Source of the DNA: Thiosocius sp963753845
GTDB taxonomy: Bacteria; Pseudomonadota; Gammaproteobacteria; Chromatiales; Chromatiaceae
Assembly: GCA_963753845.1 (NCBI GenBank)
Contig: CAVWEI010000021.1
Coordinates: 12,771-76,770, forward strand
Direction: 5' to 3'
Length of the DNA: 64,000 nt
Part shown: piece by piece, positions 16,006 to 23,980 of the stretch
Layout of the letters: each line of letters begins with the position of its first letter
Numbering within the stretch: position 1 is the first letter of the stretch
Position numbers and translations under genes: made by a program
The notes under the pieces: generated by a model
Told to the model about the DNA's origin: nothing
The model's input: the letters and a program-made list of their open reading frames with translations, nothing else
The model's database searches: none

Positions 16006-17106
16006 TCATGGGGGTGCTGGTGCATCTCTGGCCTCGTCGAAGATTGCATTGCTGAGCTCGGCGCCGGCAAAGATGGCATTACGCAGATTGGCGCGGCGGA
16101 ATGTCGCCCTGTTCAGTTTTGAGCCGGTGAAGTCCGCCGCATAAAGATTGCATGACGTGAAGTTGGCCTGCTGCAGGTCGGCATTCGTGAAGCGTGCGTC
16201 CTTCAGATTCGCGCCCGACAGGTCGGCCCTGGCCATCCTGCCGTTTGTGAAATCGGCGCCGACCAGGTTTCCCCCAAGGTGTGCTTCTTCCAGATTGGCG
16301 GATTGCAGCATCGCACCGTTCAGCTTTGCGCCCTTCATGTTTGCGCCGCGCAGGTCCGCATCGTGGAAATCCGTCTCCCTCAGATCGGCCTTGCGCAAGT
16401 TGGCGCCGACCAGCGAGGCCCCGCGCAATGTCGCGCCGCTGAGACTCGCGTCCTGCATATCGGCCTGGTCAAAGCGGTTTCCGGACAGTTGCAGCCGGTC
16501 CAGCCTGGCCTTGCCGAGCCGGGCATGCGAAAGGTTGGCGCCACGCAGACCCGCTATACCCTGCAGGTCGAGGAGGCGCAGGTCGGATCCGGTCAGGTCC
16601 ACCTGATCGAGCACCGCATCGTCCAGTCGGGCGTTTCTCAGGTCGGCATTGCTGAGGTCGGCACCCCGCAGGTCGGCGCCGCGCAGGTCGCAGTGTTCGA
16701 GTGTGGCGTTGCTCAGGTCCGCCTGCTGCAGGCGCGCGTGCGTCAGTTCGGCACGGGCGAGCCGGGCATCATGCAGGTCGAGGCCATTCATATTGGCCCC
16801 GGACAGATTGATCCGGCCGAGGCTGGCCTTTTCCAGCTGGGCGCCGCGCAGGTCGGCACCGGAGAGGTTGGCGCGGAACAGAATGGTCTTGCGCATATTC
16901 GCGTCACGCAGGTCGGCACCCGAAAGATCGGCACTCATCAGGCGCATGCCGGACAGGTCGGTGCCAGCCAGGTCGCAGTTTGGGCACTGGCCGGTATCAA
17001 GCAACCGCTGCAGGTCAGGGGGCCGGCCGGCCACTGCCTGAGCCGCACTTGCGCAAAGCAGCATCACGGTCGCCAGGACAGTTATCGATCTCACCGAATG
17101 CATCAT
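16006..17106 (-). CDS. Secreted pentapeptide-repeat protein
   Basis: 366 residues: a Sec signal peptide (about 1-26, ending AQAVAG), a CPNC pair near residue 41, then an almost unbroken run of A(D/N)LXX pentapeptides (about residues 45-355; ADLSGADLRDANM, ANLSGADLRGAQL). Such repeats fold into a right-handed quadrilateral beta-helix. The ATG pair at 17106/17103 lies behind GGAGG. Export to the periplasm or envelope is predicted, unlike the cytoplasmic Qnr/MfpA DNA-mimic group; function unknown. It is 42 bp downstream of dusA on the same strand. The apparent DNA repetitiveness of the region is due to the protein repeat. Confidence 0.88.
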   Translation of the reverse strand: MMHSVRSITVLATVMLLCASAAQAVAGRPPDLQRLLDTGQCPNCDLAGTDLSGMRLMSADLSGADLRDANMRKTILFRANLSGADLRGAQLEKASLGRINLSGANMNGLDLHDARLARAELTHARLQQADLSNATLEHCDLRGADLRGADLSNADLRNARLDDAVLDQVDLTGSDLRLLDLQGIAGLRGANLSHARLGKARLDRLQLSGNRFDQADMQDASLSGATLRGASLVGANLRKADLRETDFHDADLRGANMKGAKLNGAMLQSANLEEAHLGGNLVGADFTNGRMARADLSGANLKDARFTNADLQQANFTSCNLYAADFTGSKLNRATFRRANLRNAIFAGAELSNAIFDEARDAPAPP

Positions 17107-17148
17107 GGAAGCCTCCCTCCCGGCATAGTCGCGAAGATTACATCACGA

Positions 17149-18162
17149 TCAGCTGACTTGCGGGATGTCCGGGGCACGCCTGATCATCTGCGACAGGGCA
17201 TCGGAGACCAACCCCGGCCCGGCGCCTGGCCGATGGACGTGTTCCGACAGGTGGCGCCGCCAGGCGCGGGCCCCCGGCTGACCCTGGAACAGCCCCAGCA
17301 TGTGCCGAGTGATACGGTGGACCGGGACGCCCAGTGCGTATTGCTCTTCGATGAAGGGCAGCATCTCTTCGACGATTTGCCGACGGGTCCGCACGTCAGC
17401 GGCTTCACCGAACAGCCGCCGATCTGCATCTGCAAGCACCCAGGGGTTCTGGTACGCCTCGCGGCCGATCATGACGCCGTCCACGTGCTCCAACTGATGC
17501 TCTACCTGGGCAAGGTTCTTGAAGCCGCCGTTGATAACGAATTCGAGTTGGGGAAAGTCTTTCTTCAGCCGATGGACCACCTCGTACTTTAGCGGTGGTA
17601 TCTCGCGATTCTGCTTGGGACTCAGCCCCTGTAGCCAGGCCTTGCGGGCGTGCACAATGAAGGTCGAGCAGCCGGCCGGGGATACCGCTGCCACGAAGCG
17701 GGTGAGCTGTTCATAGCTGTCCATGTCGTCGATACCGATCCGGTGCTTGACGGTGACCGGCAGCGGTGCAGCTTCCGACATCGCGGCGACGCAGTCCGCC
17801 ACCAACGCCGGTTCTGCCATCAAACAGGCCCCGAAGCGGCCGGACTGCACCCGGTCTGAAGGACAGCCGACATTCAGATTGACCTCGTCATAGTGCCATT
17901 CATCCGCGAGCCTGGTGCAGTCCGCCAGCGCGGTCGGTTCGCTGCCACCCAGTTGCAGTGCAACTGGGTGCTCCTCGGGGTGGAAATCAAGGAATCGAGC
18001 CGGGTCGCGATGCAGCAGCGCGCCGGTGGTGATCATCTCGGTGTACAGGAGGATATGACGGCTGATCCGGCGCAGGAAATAGCGACAATACCGGTCGGTC
18101 CAATCCAACATGGGTGCGATGCAAAGGCGTCGATCAATGGCTGGGGACGAGTTGGGATTCAC
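17149..18162 (-). CDS. dusA: tRNA-dihydrouridine(20/20a) synthase DusA
   Basis: 337 residues. It reduces uridines 20/20a of tRNA with FMN and NADPH. Signatures: RLCIAPMLDWTDRYCR (FMN-binding N-terminus), LYTEMITTGALL, PVALQLGGSEP, NLNVGCPSDRVQSGRFGACLM with the catalytic Cys, VKHRIGIDD, and GREAYQNPW. The start is GTG at 18162. The first codons (NPNSSPAID) differ from the NHRLCIAPM reading in the two displaced copies upstream, consistent with the 5' end having been rebuilt by integration events. It lies 28 bp downstream of a vapC stop codon, so the toxin-antitoxin promoter may drive it. Confidence 0.95.
   Translation of the reverse strand: MNPNSSPAIDRRLCIAPMLDWTDRYCRYFLRRISRHILLYTEMITTGALLHRDPARFLDFHPEEHPVALQLGGSEPTALADCTRLADEWHYDEVNLNVGCPSDRVQSGRFGACLMAEPALVADCVAAMSEAAPLPVTVKHRIGIDDMDSYEQLTRFVAAVSPAGCSTFIVHARKAWLQGLSPKQNREIPPLKYEVVHRLKKDFPQLEFVINGGFKNLAQVEHQLEHVDGVMIGREAYQNPWVLADADRRLFGEAADVRTRRQIVEEMLPFIEEQYALGVPVHRITRHMLGLFQGQPGARAWRRHLSEHVHRPGAGPGLVSDALSQMIRRAPDIPQVS
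18100..18132 (-). repeat. dusA 5'-end attachment-like core, copy in the intact gene
   Basis: Segment encoding RRLCIAPMLDWT. Related segments occur at 18931-18969 and 19903-19941, each followed, reading upstream from dusA, by a toxin gene. dusA 5' ends are established integration sites for phages and islands. Confidence 0.65.
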
Positions 18163-18190
18163 GCGGTGACGTTATGGTGATTTCAAGCGA

Positions 18191-18553
18191 TCACAGGGTA
18201 TAGGGGATGCGTATGCCGGGTGCATCGACTGGAAAATCCTTGGTATTGCGGCTGATCAGCAGCGCGTTTTCTTTCTGTGCGCTGGCCCAGATGATGGCAT
18301 CCGGCAGGCGCATCTTGGCACTGCGCCGAACAGTGACTGCGATTTCAGCGACCTTGGCATCGATATCAATCTGGTGGAAACGGGATAGAAATGAGCGGAC
18401 CGTGTCCTGTTCGACGTCGCTTGTGCCGACCATAACCTCCATCCAGGTGATCGGACTGATCATCGGGTTGTCGTAGCGGCTGATTTCTTCTTTGGCGGCT
18501 TCGACCCCGTTTAGGTAGTCGATGAGGATGTTGGTATCGAACAGGGCCTTCAT
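18191..18553 (-). CDS. vapC: VapC-type PIN-domain toxin
   Basis: 120 residues from the ATG at 18553, which overlaps the antitoxin stop (TGATG). PIN endonuclease acidic residues are visible: D6 in KALFDTNILIDYLNG, the Glu in SPITWMEVMVG, and D in LPDAIIWASAQ, with a late Asp in SRNTKDF. VapC toxins cleave tRNA or rRNA when free of VapB. A GTG nine bases upstream is a possible alternative start. The gene is AT-richer than its neighbours, lies between two dusA-5' copies, and ends 28 bp before dusA. Confidence 0.92.
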   Translation of the reverse strand: MKALFDTNILIDYLNGVEAAKEEISRYDNPMISPITWMEVMVGTSDVEQDTVRSFLSRFHQIDIDAKVAEIAVTVRRSAKMRLPDAIIWASAQKENALLISRNTKDFPVDAPGIRIPYTL

Positions 18554-18771
18554 CAATCCCACTCTGATCGCAACTGCTCCTGAATGCCAAGGGCATCCTT
18601 CCGTTGAGTTTTCCAGAGCCCGAAAGCCTGCTCTGCCGGTTGAGGTCGGTGGCGCGCGAGGTACTCTTTTACAGCGCGGCGCATGAGTTCCGCCCGCGAT
18701 AAGTGCGTGTCGTTACTCAGCCGCTTGAGCGCCTCTATCTGATCATCGGGTAGCTCGACAATTGTGCGCAT
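18553..18771 (-). CDS. vapB: Ribbon-helix-helix antitoxin of the VapC toxin
   Basis: 72 residues from the ATG at 18771 (GGAG 6 nt upstream). The N-terminus MRTIVELPDDQIEALKRL is a CopG/Arc-type ribbon-helix-helix DNA-binding domain, and the C-terminal tail (FGLWKTQRKDALGIQEQL) would wrap the toxin. It overlaps vapC by one base, so antitoxin and toxin are coupled. The operon probably autoregulates from the AT-rich stretch at 18790-18830, which contains ATCATATATCATATGA. It faces the same direction as dusA. Confidence 0.88.
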   Translation of the reverse strand: MRTIVELPDDQIEALKRLSNDTHLSRAELMRRAVKEYLARHRPQPAEQAFGLWKTQRKDALGIQEQLRSEWD

Positions 18772-18857
18772 GTGCTTCTCCCTGCGAATGAAGTATGTCT
18801 TGATGTCGTCATCATATATCATATGACTGGGCAGCGGTACAGCAGGCTCGGGGTGCT

Positions 18858-18969
18858 ACGAATTTGCTACATGGCGATTCCAGGAAACGACCATCCGATT
18901 GAATCAAAAGAAAAAATCAAAACCTTTGCTCCAATTCAGCATGGGGGCTATGCAGAGGCGGTGATTCAT
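18858..18969 (-). repeat. Displaced dusA 5' end plus shared flank, copy 1
   Basis: Minus strand encodes MNHRLCIAPMLNW before diverging and stopping. It also shares about 70 bp of downstream sequence (ACGAATTTGCTACATGG ... TTGAATCAAAAGAAAAAA) with copy 2. It marks the end of one inserted unit. Confidence 0.75.
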
Positions 18970-18986
18970 TGTTTCTGCACACATGC

Positions 18987-19319
18987 TTACGCTTGGGCTG
19001 AAAGCAGGCGGCGCTGGAGTAAGGTCTGCATGTCTCTTCGTCCGTCTGAGATCAGGAACACGTAGACGCGCTTACCCCGGACCCGATAGATGATCCGATA
19101 AGGTTTGAAAAAGATCTCCCGGTAGTCCCGAATACCAAGTATTGCGAGTTCCTTCGGGTAGTTGCCACGCTCAGGCAGGTCGGACAGGCTCGATACAGCC
19201 TGCTCGATCTGATCGAGAACATACAGCGCATTTTCTGCGGCGTCGTGTTCCGCGATGTAATCGAAAATCGAAGCCAGGTCACTTTCTGCATCGTGCGTGA
19301 GCAGGACCTTGTATTTCAC
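18987..19319 (-). CDS. parE: ParE/RelE-superfamily toxin
   Basis: 110 residues, GTG start overlapping the antitoxin stop (TAGTG at 19321-19317). ParE/RelE fold signs: LTHDAESDLASIFDYIAEHD at the N-terminus, LSDLPERGNYPKEL, and the C-terminal RIIYRVRGKRVYVFLISDGRRD. ParE-type members poison DNA gyrase and RelE-type members cleave mRNA; the sequence suggests the ParE side but does not settle it. It ends 18 bp before the displaced dusA copy 1. A decayed homologue lies in the same relation to copy 2. Confidence 0.9.
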   Translation of the reverse strand: MKYKVLLTHDAESDLASIFDYIAEHDAAENALYVLDQIEQAVSSLSDLPERGNYPKELAILGIRDYREIFFKPYRIIYRVRGKRVYVFLISDGRRDMQTLLQRRLLSAQA

Positions 19320-19594
19320 TACGACGAATCCTTTTTACCCCGGATTCTCTTGAACGCCTCGGTGGCCGGACCGACGCGACCCTGTTCGATCTGGCTGTTC
19401 CCCAGTGCAAGGATCTTCAGCAATGCGAGTGTTTCCTGGGTTTGCTCGTAGGTCTGAATATCCTGCACCACAATCTTGGCTTCGCCGTTTTGCGTAATGA
19501 TCAGGGGTCTCTGGTGCTCGTTCAGATCACGGACGACGTCTGCCGTATGTGACTTGAGATAACTGATTGGTTTGACTTGCTCGGAATATTTCAT
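19319..19594 (-). CDS. Phd/YefM-family antitoxin
   Basis: 91 residues. MKYSEQVKPISYLKSHTADVV is the Phd/YefM dimerisation and DNA-binding N-terminus; PLIITQNGEAKIVVQDI is the family's second signature; the polar tail (EQTQETLALLKILAL...) would bind toxin. The ATG at 19594 follows GGAG (CAGGAGACC). Coupled by one-base overlap to the toxin gene. Phd with ParE/RelE is a known hybrid pairing. Confidence 0.9.
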   Translation of the reverse strand: MKYSEQVKPISYLKSHTADVVRDLNEHQRPLIITQNGEAKIVVQDIQTYEQTQETLALLKILALGNSQIEQGRVGPATEAFKRIRGKKDSS

Positions 19595-19830
19595 CGATCG
19601 GTCTCCTGAGGATCGAGATTAAATTTAGACCGAATTCAGTCTTCGCGCAATTTCAGATTAAGTGCCGGTTGATTGGATAGCTCAAACTTGGGGTAGGCCT
19701 TGGGGCGTGAGCGCTGGAGTTGAAGTGCTTGGGTGTGGTTCGCCGCATGAGTCGGTTTCCCGGGCTATCGATCTGTAAATCGGGTAGTGGCTGCTGACCT
19801 GCCCCATAGCTGCCGCCCCTCCCAGTTGCT

Positions 19831-19941
19831 GCGAATTTGCTACATGGTGGTCCCAGCGAGCGATCATTCGATTGAATCAAAAGAAAAAAGCGGAAATATC
19901 TGTCCAATCCAGCATGGGTGCAATGCACAAGCGGTGATTGA
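19831..19941 (-). repeat. Displaced dusA 5' end plus shared flank, copy 2
   Basis: Minus strand encodes NHRLCIAPMLDWTD and then diverges (ISAFFF, stop). GCGAATTTGCTACATGG at its low-coordinate end and the TTGAATCAAAAGAAAAAA block match copy 1. It bounds the ParE/Phd unit on the side away from dusA. Confidence 0.75.
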
Positions 19942-19959
19942 GTGCGTTGGCGGGCATTC

Positions 19960-20200
19960 TTATGGCTTGCCAGACGGCAGGCGTCGTTGCAGCAGTGTCT
20001 GCATGTCTCTGCGGCCGCCTGCGATCAGAAAGACGTAGACGAACTTGCTGCTGATCCGATAGATGGTCCAATAGTGTTCGAAAAAGACCTCGCGGTACTC
20101 GTGGATACCAAGCGCGGCAAGTTACTTCGGATGGCTGCCGTGGTCAGGCAGGTCGGCCAGATTCGATACAGACTGTTCGACTTGGTCGAGAAAATTCAGT
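19960..20200 (-). pseudogene. Decayed ParE-type toxin fragment
   Basis: Reading from about 20200 to the TAA at 19960-19962 gives LDQVEQSVSNLADLPDHG, then an in-frame TAA, then LAALGIHEYREVFFEHYW, RISSKFVYVFLIAGGRRD and MQTLLQRRLPSGKP. This aligns end to end with the intact toxin at 18987 (LDQIEQAVSSLSDLPERG, MQTLLQRRLLSAQA). The 5' third is missing, cut off at the apbE stop, and PKEL has become PK-stop-L. No antitoxin remains. Confidence 0.85.
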
Positions 20201-21323
20201 CACCGCCGGTGGTTGATCGAGGCAATGGCCGATCCTGTTGTGCCCGCCACAGGCCCGATTCGCTCAATGCGCGGCTGGGCTGCTCGAGTACTCCATTGGT
20301 TGCACGGATGATAAACAGGGCGCTCAGGCCCAATTCCTCGGCCCGCCTCGGAGCGCGCTGGTCGCCGAGCGCCATCAGTGCGGTTGCCCAGGCATCGGCC
20401 GTGGTGCAGTTGTCGGCCAGTACGGTGACCGAGGCGAGTCGGTGTTGTACGCTCTGGCCGGTTCCGGGATCGATGGTGTGCGAATAGATTTGACCACCGT
20501 CGGTGAAGAAATTGCGGTAGTCGCCGGATGTCGCCATTGCCATATTGCGCAACTCGATCACGCGCTGTATTGCACGGCTTTCAAACGAGGGCTGTTCGAT
20601 GGCAATGCGCCAGGGCTTGCCGGACGACTTCTCGCCGCGCGCCAGCACCTCACCGCCAATCTCCACCAGGAAGTTTTCGAAACCCTGTGCCAGCAGCAGT
20701 TCGGCGATCTGATCGACGGCCCACCCCTTGGCGATAGAGGACAGGTCGACCTGCAAATCCGCGACGGTCTTGCGCAGTGCGGGCGGGTCCAGCCGGGTTT
20801 GCAGATGCTGATAACCCACCTGGCTCAACAGGGTGTCGATTTCCTGTTGCGTGGGCGGGCTGTCCCGGCCGCCGCTGCTGCCGAAGCCCCACAGGTTGAC
20901 CAGAGGGCCGACCGTGATGTCGTACTGGCCATCGCTCAACTCGCTGACCCGGTTGGCCTGCTCGACCAGTGCGACCAGGGCCGCCGGCTGCGCCTGCCAG
21001 TCGGTCGTGCCGGTACGGTTGAATCGCATCAGGTCCGAATCCGGCAGGTACGTCGACATTTGCTGGTTGATTACCTGCAGTCGCTGTTCCACCTGCCGTT
21101 GCAGTGCGGCGCGCTCTCTTTCGTCCGGGGCAGGGGACAGCTTGACGCTGTAGCTGGTTCCCATGGTGCGGCCTGCCAACTCGGCCACCGGCGGTGGTGG
21201 GTTGCTGCAGGCTGACTGCAGCAAGGCCGCCGCGAGCAAACAGAGCCAAGTCTTGTCCCTGCCACGGGAGAGCGAGCTGCGGGCCTCCCTGGCAGCCTTA
21301 ATTGCGGGGGTCGGATTCGGCAT
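20196..21323 (-). CDS. apbE: FAD:protein FMN transferase ApbE (lipoprotein)
   Basis: 375 residues with a lipobox (LLQSAC, Cys39) after a signal segment. ApbE domain: GRTMGTSYSVKL, MSTYLPDSDLMRFNR, DGQYDITVGPLVNLWGFG, VDLSSIAKGWAVDQI, VEIGGEVLARG, ATSGDYRNFF, YSHTIDPGTGQSV, and TTADAWATALMALGD with the metal-binding acidic residue. It attaches FMN covalently to a Thr/Ser of secreted or membrane flavoproteins such as Rnf or Nqr subunits. The 3' end abuts the decayed toxin fragment, so an insertion endpoint lies at or near its stop codon. The last residues (RPLPRSTTGGD) may be non-native. Confidence 0.93.
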   Translation of the reverse strand: MPNPTPAIKAAREARSSLSRGRDKTWLCLLAAALLQSACSNPPPPVAELAGRTMGTSYSVKLSPAPDERERAALQRQVEQRLQVINQQMSTYLPDSDLMRFNRTGTTDWQAQPAALVALVEQANRVSELSDGQYDITVGPLVNLWGFGSSGGRDSPPTQQEIDTLLSQVGYQHLQTRLDPPALRKTVADLQVDLSSIAKGWAVDQIAELLLAQGFENFLVEIGGEVLARGEKSSGKPWRIAIEQPSFESRAIQRVIELRNMAMATSGDYRNFFTDGGQIYSHTIDPGTGQSVQHRLASVTVLADNCTTADAWATALMALGDQRAPRRAEELGLSALFIIRATNGVLEQPSRALSESGLWRAQQDRPLPRSTTGGD

Positions 21324-21361
21324 GCGACATTCAGCCCATGGCGCCCGGTGATATCGCGGGG

Positions 21362-21874
21362 CTACTCGATCTTGATATAGGCGAAGCCCTCACTTTGCAG
21401 CTTTGCCAGCTGCACGACCCCGGAGGGCACCATGGTCACACCCTCGTAGAGTTTCTCCTCCGCAAGTCCGATCTGTGAGCGGGTGATATCGCACAGCTCG
21501 AGTTGAACGCTCTGCACGCTGCGAAGAGACGCCAATCGCCCGGCATTGTTCTGCCGGCGTTCGGCCATCGCGGCATCCTCTTCGAAGGGTGTACCTGTCA
21601 GCTTGTCATCGGTAACGAAGCGAATGCCGTGTGCGACGAAGACGATCCGGACGTCGTACTCGATCAGTTCGTTCTGATAGTAGGTCACCATGTTGTTGAC
21701 GCTGGTGAGCAGGGAGCTGAATCGGCGTGGATCTGGAAAGTCGACGTGGTAGACGACCTTGGCGATATCGTCCGCCTTCGAGATGGATGGCAGGGTGCCG
21801 GCCAGGACCGTGCTGAACAGCATGGCCAGGGCCAAAAGGTATTTGTGAGCGGTCAATGCGGTTTTAGAGTTCAT
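21362..21874 (-). CDS. Secreted DsrE-family protein
   Basis: 170 residues from the ATG at 21874 with an N-terminal signal peptide (KYLLALAMLFSTVLAG, cleavage near residue 33). The mature part has the DsrE/DsrF fold: AKVVYHVDFPDPRRFSSLLTSVNNMV, DVRIVFVAHGIRFV, and a C-terminal VPSGVVQLAKLQSEGFAYIKIE. A Cys in VQLELCDITRSQIG is at the position where DsrE-like proteins often carry the persulfide Cys. Exported DsrE-like proteins recur in sulfur oxidisers; a sulfur-carrier role in the periplasm is inference. The nearest ribosome-site candidate (GGAGG) is 12 nt from the ATG. apbE lies 38 bp downstream on the same strand. Confidence 0.82.
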   Translation of the reverse strand: MNSKTALTAHKYLLALAMLFSTVLAGTLPSISKADDIAKVVYHVDFPDPRRFSSLLTSVNNMVTYYQNELIEYDVRIVFVAHGIRFVTDDKLTGTPFEEDAAMAERRQNNAGRLASLRSVQSVQLELCDITRSQIGLAEEKLYEGVTMVPSGVVQLAKLQSEGFAYIKIE

Positions 21875-21936
21875 ATTCTGTGTGCCCTCCGAGGCGGGAT
21901 TGAACGGTTTTTCGGCGGCCTCTTGCCTGACCGGTC

Positions 21937-22254
21937 TCAAGCGTTGTTGCATTCTTCCCGGATGTATCTTTTCAGGTGCATGCGGGTTTGAATATAGCCG
22001 ACTGAGATCCATAGCAGCACCATGACATCGAGCGCCAACAGGGTGGCAAGAAGCTTCGGAAAAAAGATGGCCAGTGCCATGGACACACCCAAGGCTATCA
22101 TCGCCAGCCGCACGGCGGTGCCGGTCATGTTCGCGGTGAACCGGGCTATCGCCGCGGGATCGCGGATGTCTTCCCGCCGCAAACGATCACGCAGTGACTG
22201 GTAGTTGCGCAGGTTCTTCTTCGATACGCGCCCAAACGGGTCATTCAGTTTCAA
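21937..22254 (-). CDS. Small two-span membrane protein, unknown function
   Basis: 105 residues: a basic, polar N-terminus (KKNLRNYQSLRDRLRRED), two adjacent hydrophobic spans (about 46-66 and 68-90) and a charged C-terminus ending YIREECNNA. The ATG at 22254 opens the frame. I do not recognise the family. It is 62 bp upstream of the DsrE-like gene on the same strand, so the two and apbE may form one transcript. Confidence 0.7.
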   Translation of the reverse strand: MKLNDPFGRVSKKNLRNYQSLRDRLRREDIRDPAAIARFTANMTGTAVRLAMIALGVSMALAIFFPKLLATLLALDVMVLLWISVGYIQTRMHLKRYIREECNNA

Positions 22255-22811
22255 TCGTATACCCCAGCGGGAATCACTACTGCCTGAGACATCAAGGCGG
22301 CCGGTGATCCAGGATCCGCCTCATTGCCTTCAGTAGACCACACGGGAGATGTCGGCTGAACCGCCCGGTATTGGTTTCGGGCTGACTTCGAGGCGGGGTG
22401 CGGGTGAAATGGGAAGTAAAAGCATTGATTGCATTGCCCCGATGCAAATCCTTGTTGTCCATCTGGCCCGAAAAGGATGCTCGTGCCTGAGAAGAATCCT
22501 TTAATTACGTGTCTTGCGAAGGCATTTCTGCCAAGCCAGGAGAGTGCGTCAAGGAAAGTTAAGTGCCGAATATCCGCCATTTAACGGTGATAGATTTCTG
22601 CGAGAATCGAGCTCAAGCGAACCACAAGATATCCTGGCTTAGGGTATGATTCGCAAAGAAAATCAAGGCGATACGTGCCCTGATTGCGCGCTCGGAGGGG
22701 GTGGCCGGATTTCGGCCAATCTTGCCTCCGGCCCGCTGGATCACCGGTTTGTGGCCGGATGGGGGTGTACGATCTTGGACATAACTATAAAAGTGCCGAT
22801 AAACATAAAAA
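22255..22811. other. 557-bp divergent intergenic region
   Basis: No frame with a credible start. TTGGAC (about 22775-22780) and GATAAA 17 bp later could be the promoter of the kinase at 22812, which would make its mRNA nearly leaderless. Nothing else recognised. Confidence 0.4.
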
Positions 22812-23951
22812 GTGAATACCAACATCCACGTCCTGTTTCTCAGTGCCTCCTCCGCCGATGAAACTGTACTGAGCAGCCTCCTTGCGGGAGAAGAGGCCGG
22901 TGCCGGTGTTCACCTGTTTGCAGCCGGGACGGCACAGGCGTTTTACGATGCGATCTATTCGGAACAGCGTTACCGGGTCATCGTGATCGATGAGCGGCAA
23001 ACCTGGTCCGACTGGCGGGGTCTTGTTGCAGCCTGCACCAAGAACCTGCCTAACGCCTTGCTGGTGCTTCTGGCGGGCGCAGACCGGCCTGAAAGCAACG
23101 AGTCGGCCCTGGGCGAGGGCGTCGCTGCCGTTTATCCGCGCAACAGCGCAGGATTGATCGCGTTGGCCCGCCTGGTCTCGAAGCTGGCCGCGCAGGACCA
23201 GGGTTTCAGCCTGCGGCGCGAGCCCGTGGATGCGGATGCCGACCGCGACGTCGAAGAAGAAAGAGAAAAGCTGGTATACGCCGTGTCGCACGACCTGCAG
23301 GATCCGCTGCAGCTTGCGCGGCGTTACGCAGACATCCTGAACGAGGATTTCGAAAGCAAGCTCGGTGATTCGGGTTCGAAGGTGCTCGGGCATCTGCAGT
23401 TCAACCTGAGCCGCACGCAGGAGATGCTGGACGAGTTGCTCGACTATTCGCGTTTGCAGAATTCCCGACCGGAAAAACAGCCGGTCGACTTCAACGAGCT
23501 GCTCGACGAGGTGATCGATCTTTACAGGCTCACGCTGGATGAGATCGGTGGCACTATTTCGAAGCAGAATTCATTGCCGACCCTGGTGGTCGATCGCAGG
23601 CAGTTCCTGCGTGTGCTGCAGAACCTGGTCGGCAACGCGATAAAGTTCCGCAGCGAAAGGGCGCTACATATTTCGTTGCGCAGCCAGCGGGTGCGCAACG
23701 AGTGGCGCATCGGGGTCAAGGACAACGGAATCGGCCTCGAGGAAGAGGATGCAAAGCGTGTGTTCGACATGTTCGAGCGGGCCGGTGTGACCGAGGATCA
23801 TCCCGGTACCGGCATGGGGCTGGCGATATGCAAACGCATTGTGAAGAACCACGGCGGTAACATCTGGGTGCGTTCTTCCCCGGGGGCTGGCAGCGTGTTC
23901 ATATTCTCGGTGCCGCAGACAGATGAACGCGTCGAAGTGCCGGCGGGATAG
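22812..23951 (+). CDS. Sensor histidine kinase with degenerate receiver N-terminus
   Basis: 379 residues, soluble. Residues 1-125 resemble a receiver domain without the full acidic pocket (VLFLSASSADE, RVIVIDERQTW). HisKA: YAVSHDLQDPLQLARRYADIL, phospho-His about residue 159, the bacteriophytochrome-like HDL(Q)DPL form. HATPase_c: NLVGNAIKF, KDNGIGLEEEDAKRVFDMFER, GTGMGLAICKRIV. The GTG start has no clear ribosome binding site and may be nearly leaderless. The response-regulator GGDEF-EAL gene starts 29 bp after it, so it likely phosphorylates that protein's receiver. Confidence 0.88.
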   Translation: MNTNIHVLFLSASSADETVLSSLLAGEEAGAGVHLFAAGTAQAFYDAIYSEQRYRVIVIDERQTWSDWRGLVAACTKNLPNALLVLLAGADRPESNESALGEGVAAVYPRNSAGLIALARLVSKLAAQDQGFSLRREPVDADADRDVEEEREKLVYAVSHDLQDPLQLARRYADILNEDFESKLGDSGSKVLGHLQFNLSRTQEMLDELLDYSRLQNSRPEKQPVDFNELLDEVIDLYRLTLDEIGGTISKQNSLPTLVVDRRQFLRVLQNLVGNAIKFRSERALHISLRSQRVRNEWRIGVKDNGIGLEEEDAKRVFDMFERAGVTEDHPGTGMGLAICKRIVKNHGGNIWVRSSPGAGSVFIFSVPQTDERVEVPAG

Positions 23952-23980
23952 ATTGTGCAGGTGATTGTGATCAAATACAG

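Noticed and set aside
16150..16980. Possible CRISPR or DNA satellite (regular CAGGTCGGC-like spacing)
   Set aside because: Periodicity is 15 bp and comes from pentapeptide codons; no constant repeat with unique spacers.
22251..22580. 109-codon minus-strand frame upstream of the two-span membrane protein
   Set aside because: No ribosome site, overlaps the start of a better gene, no domain or membrane pattern.
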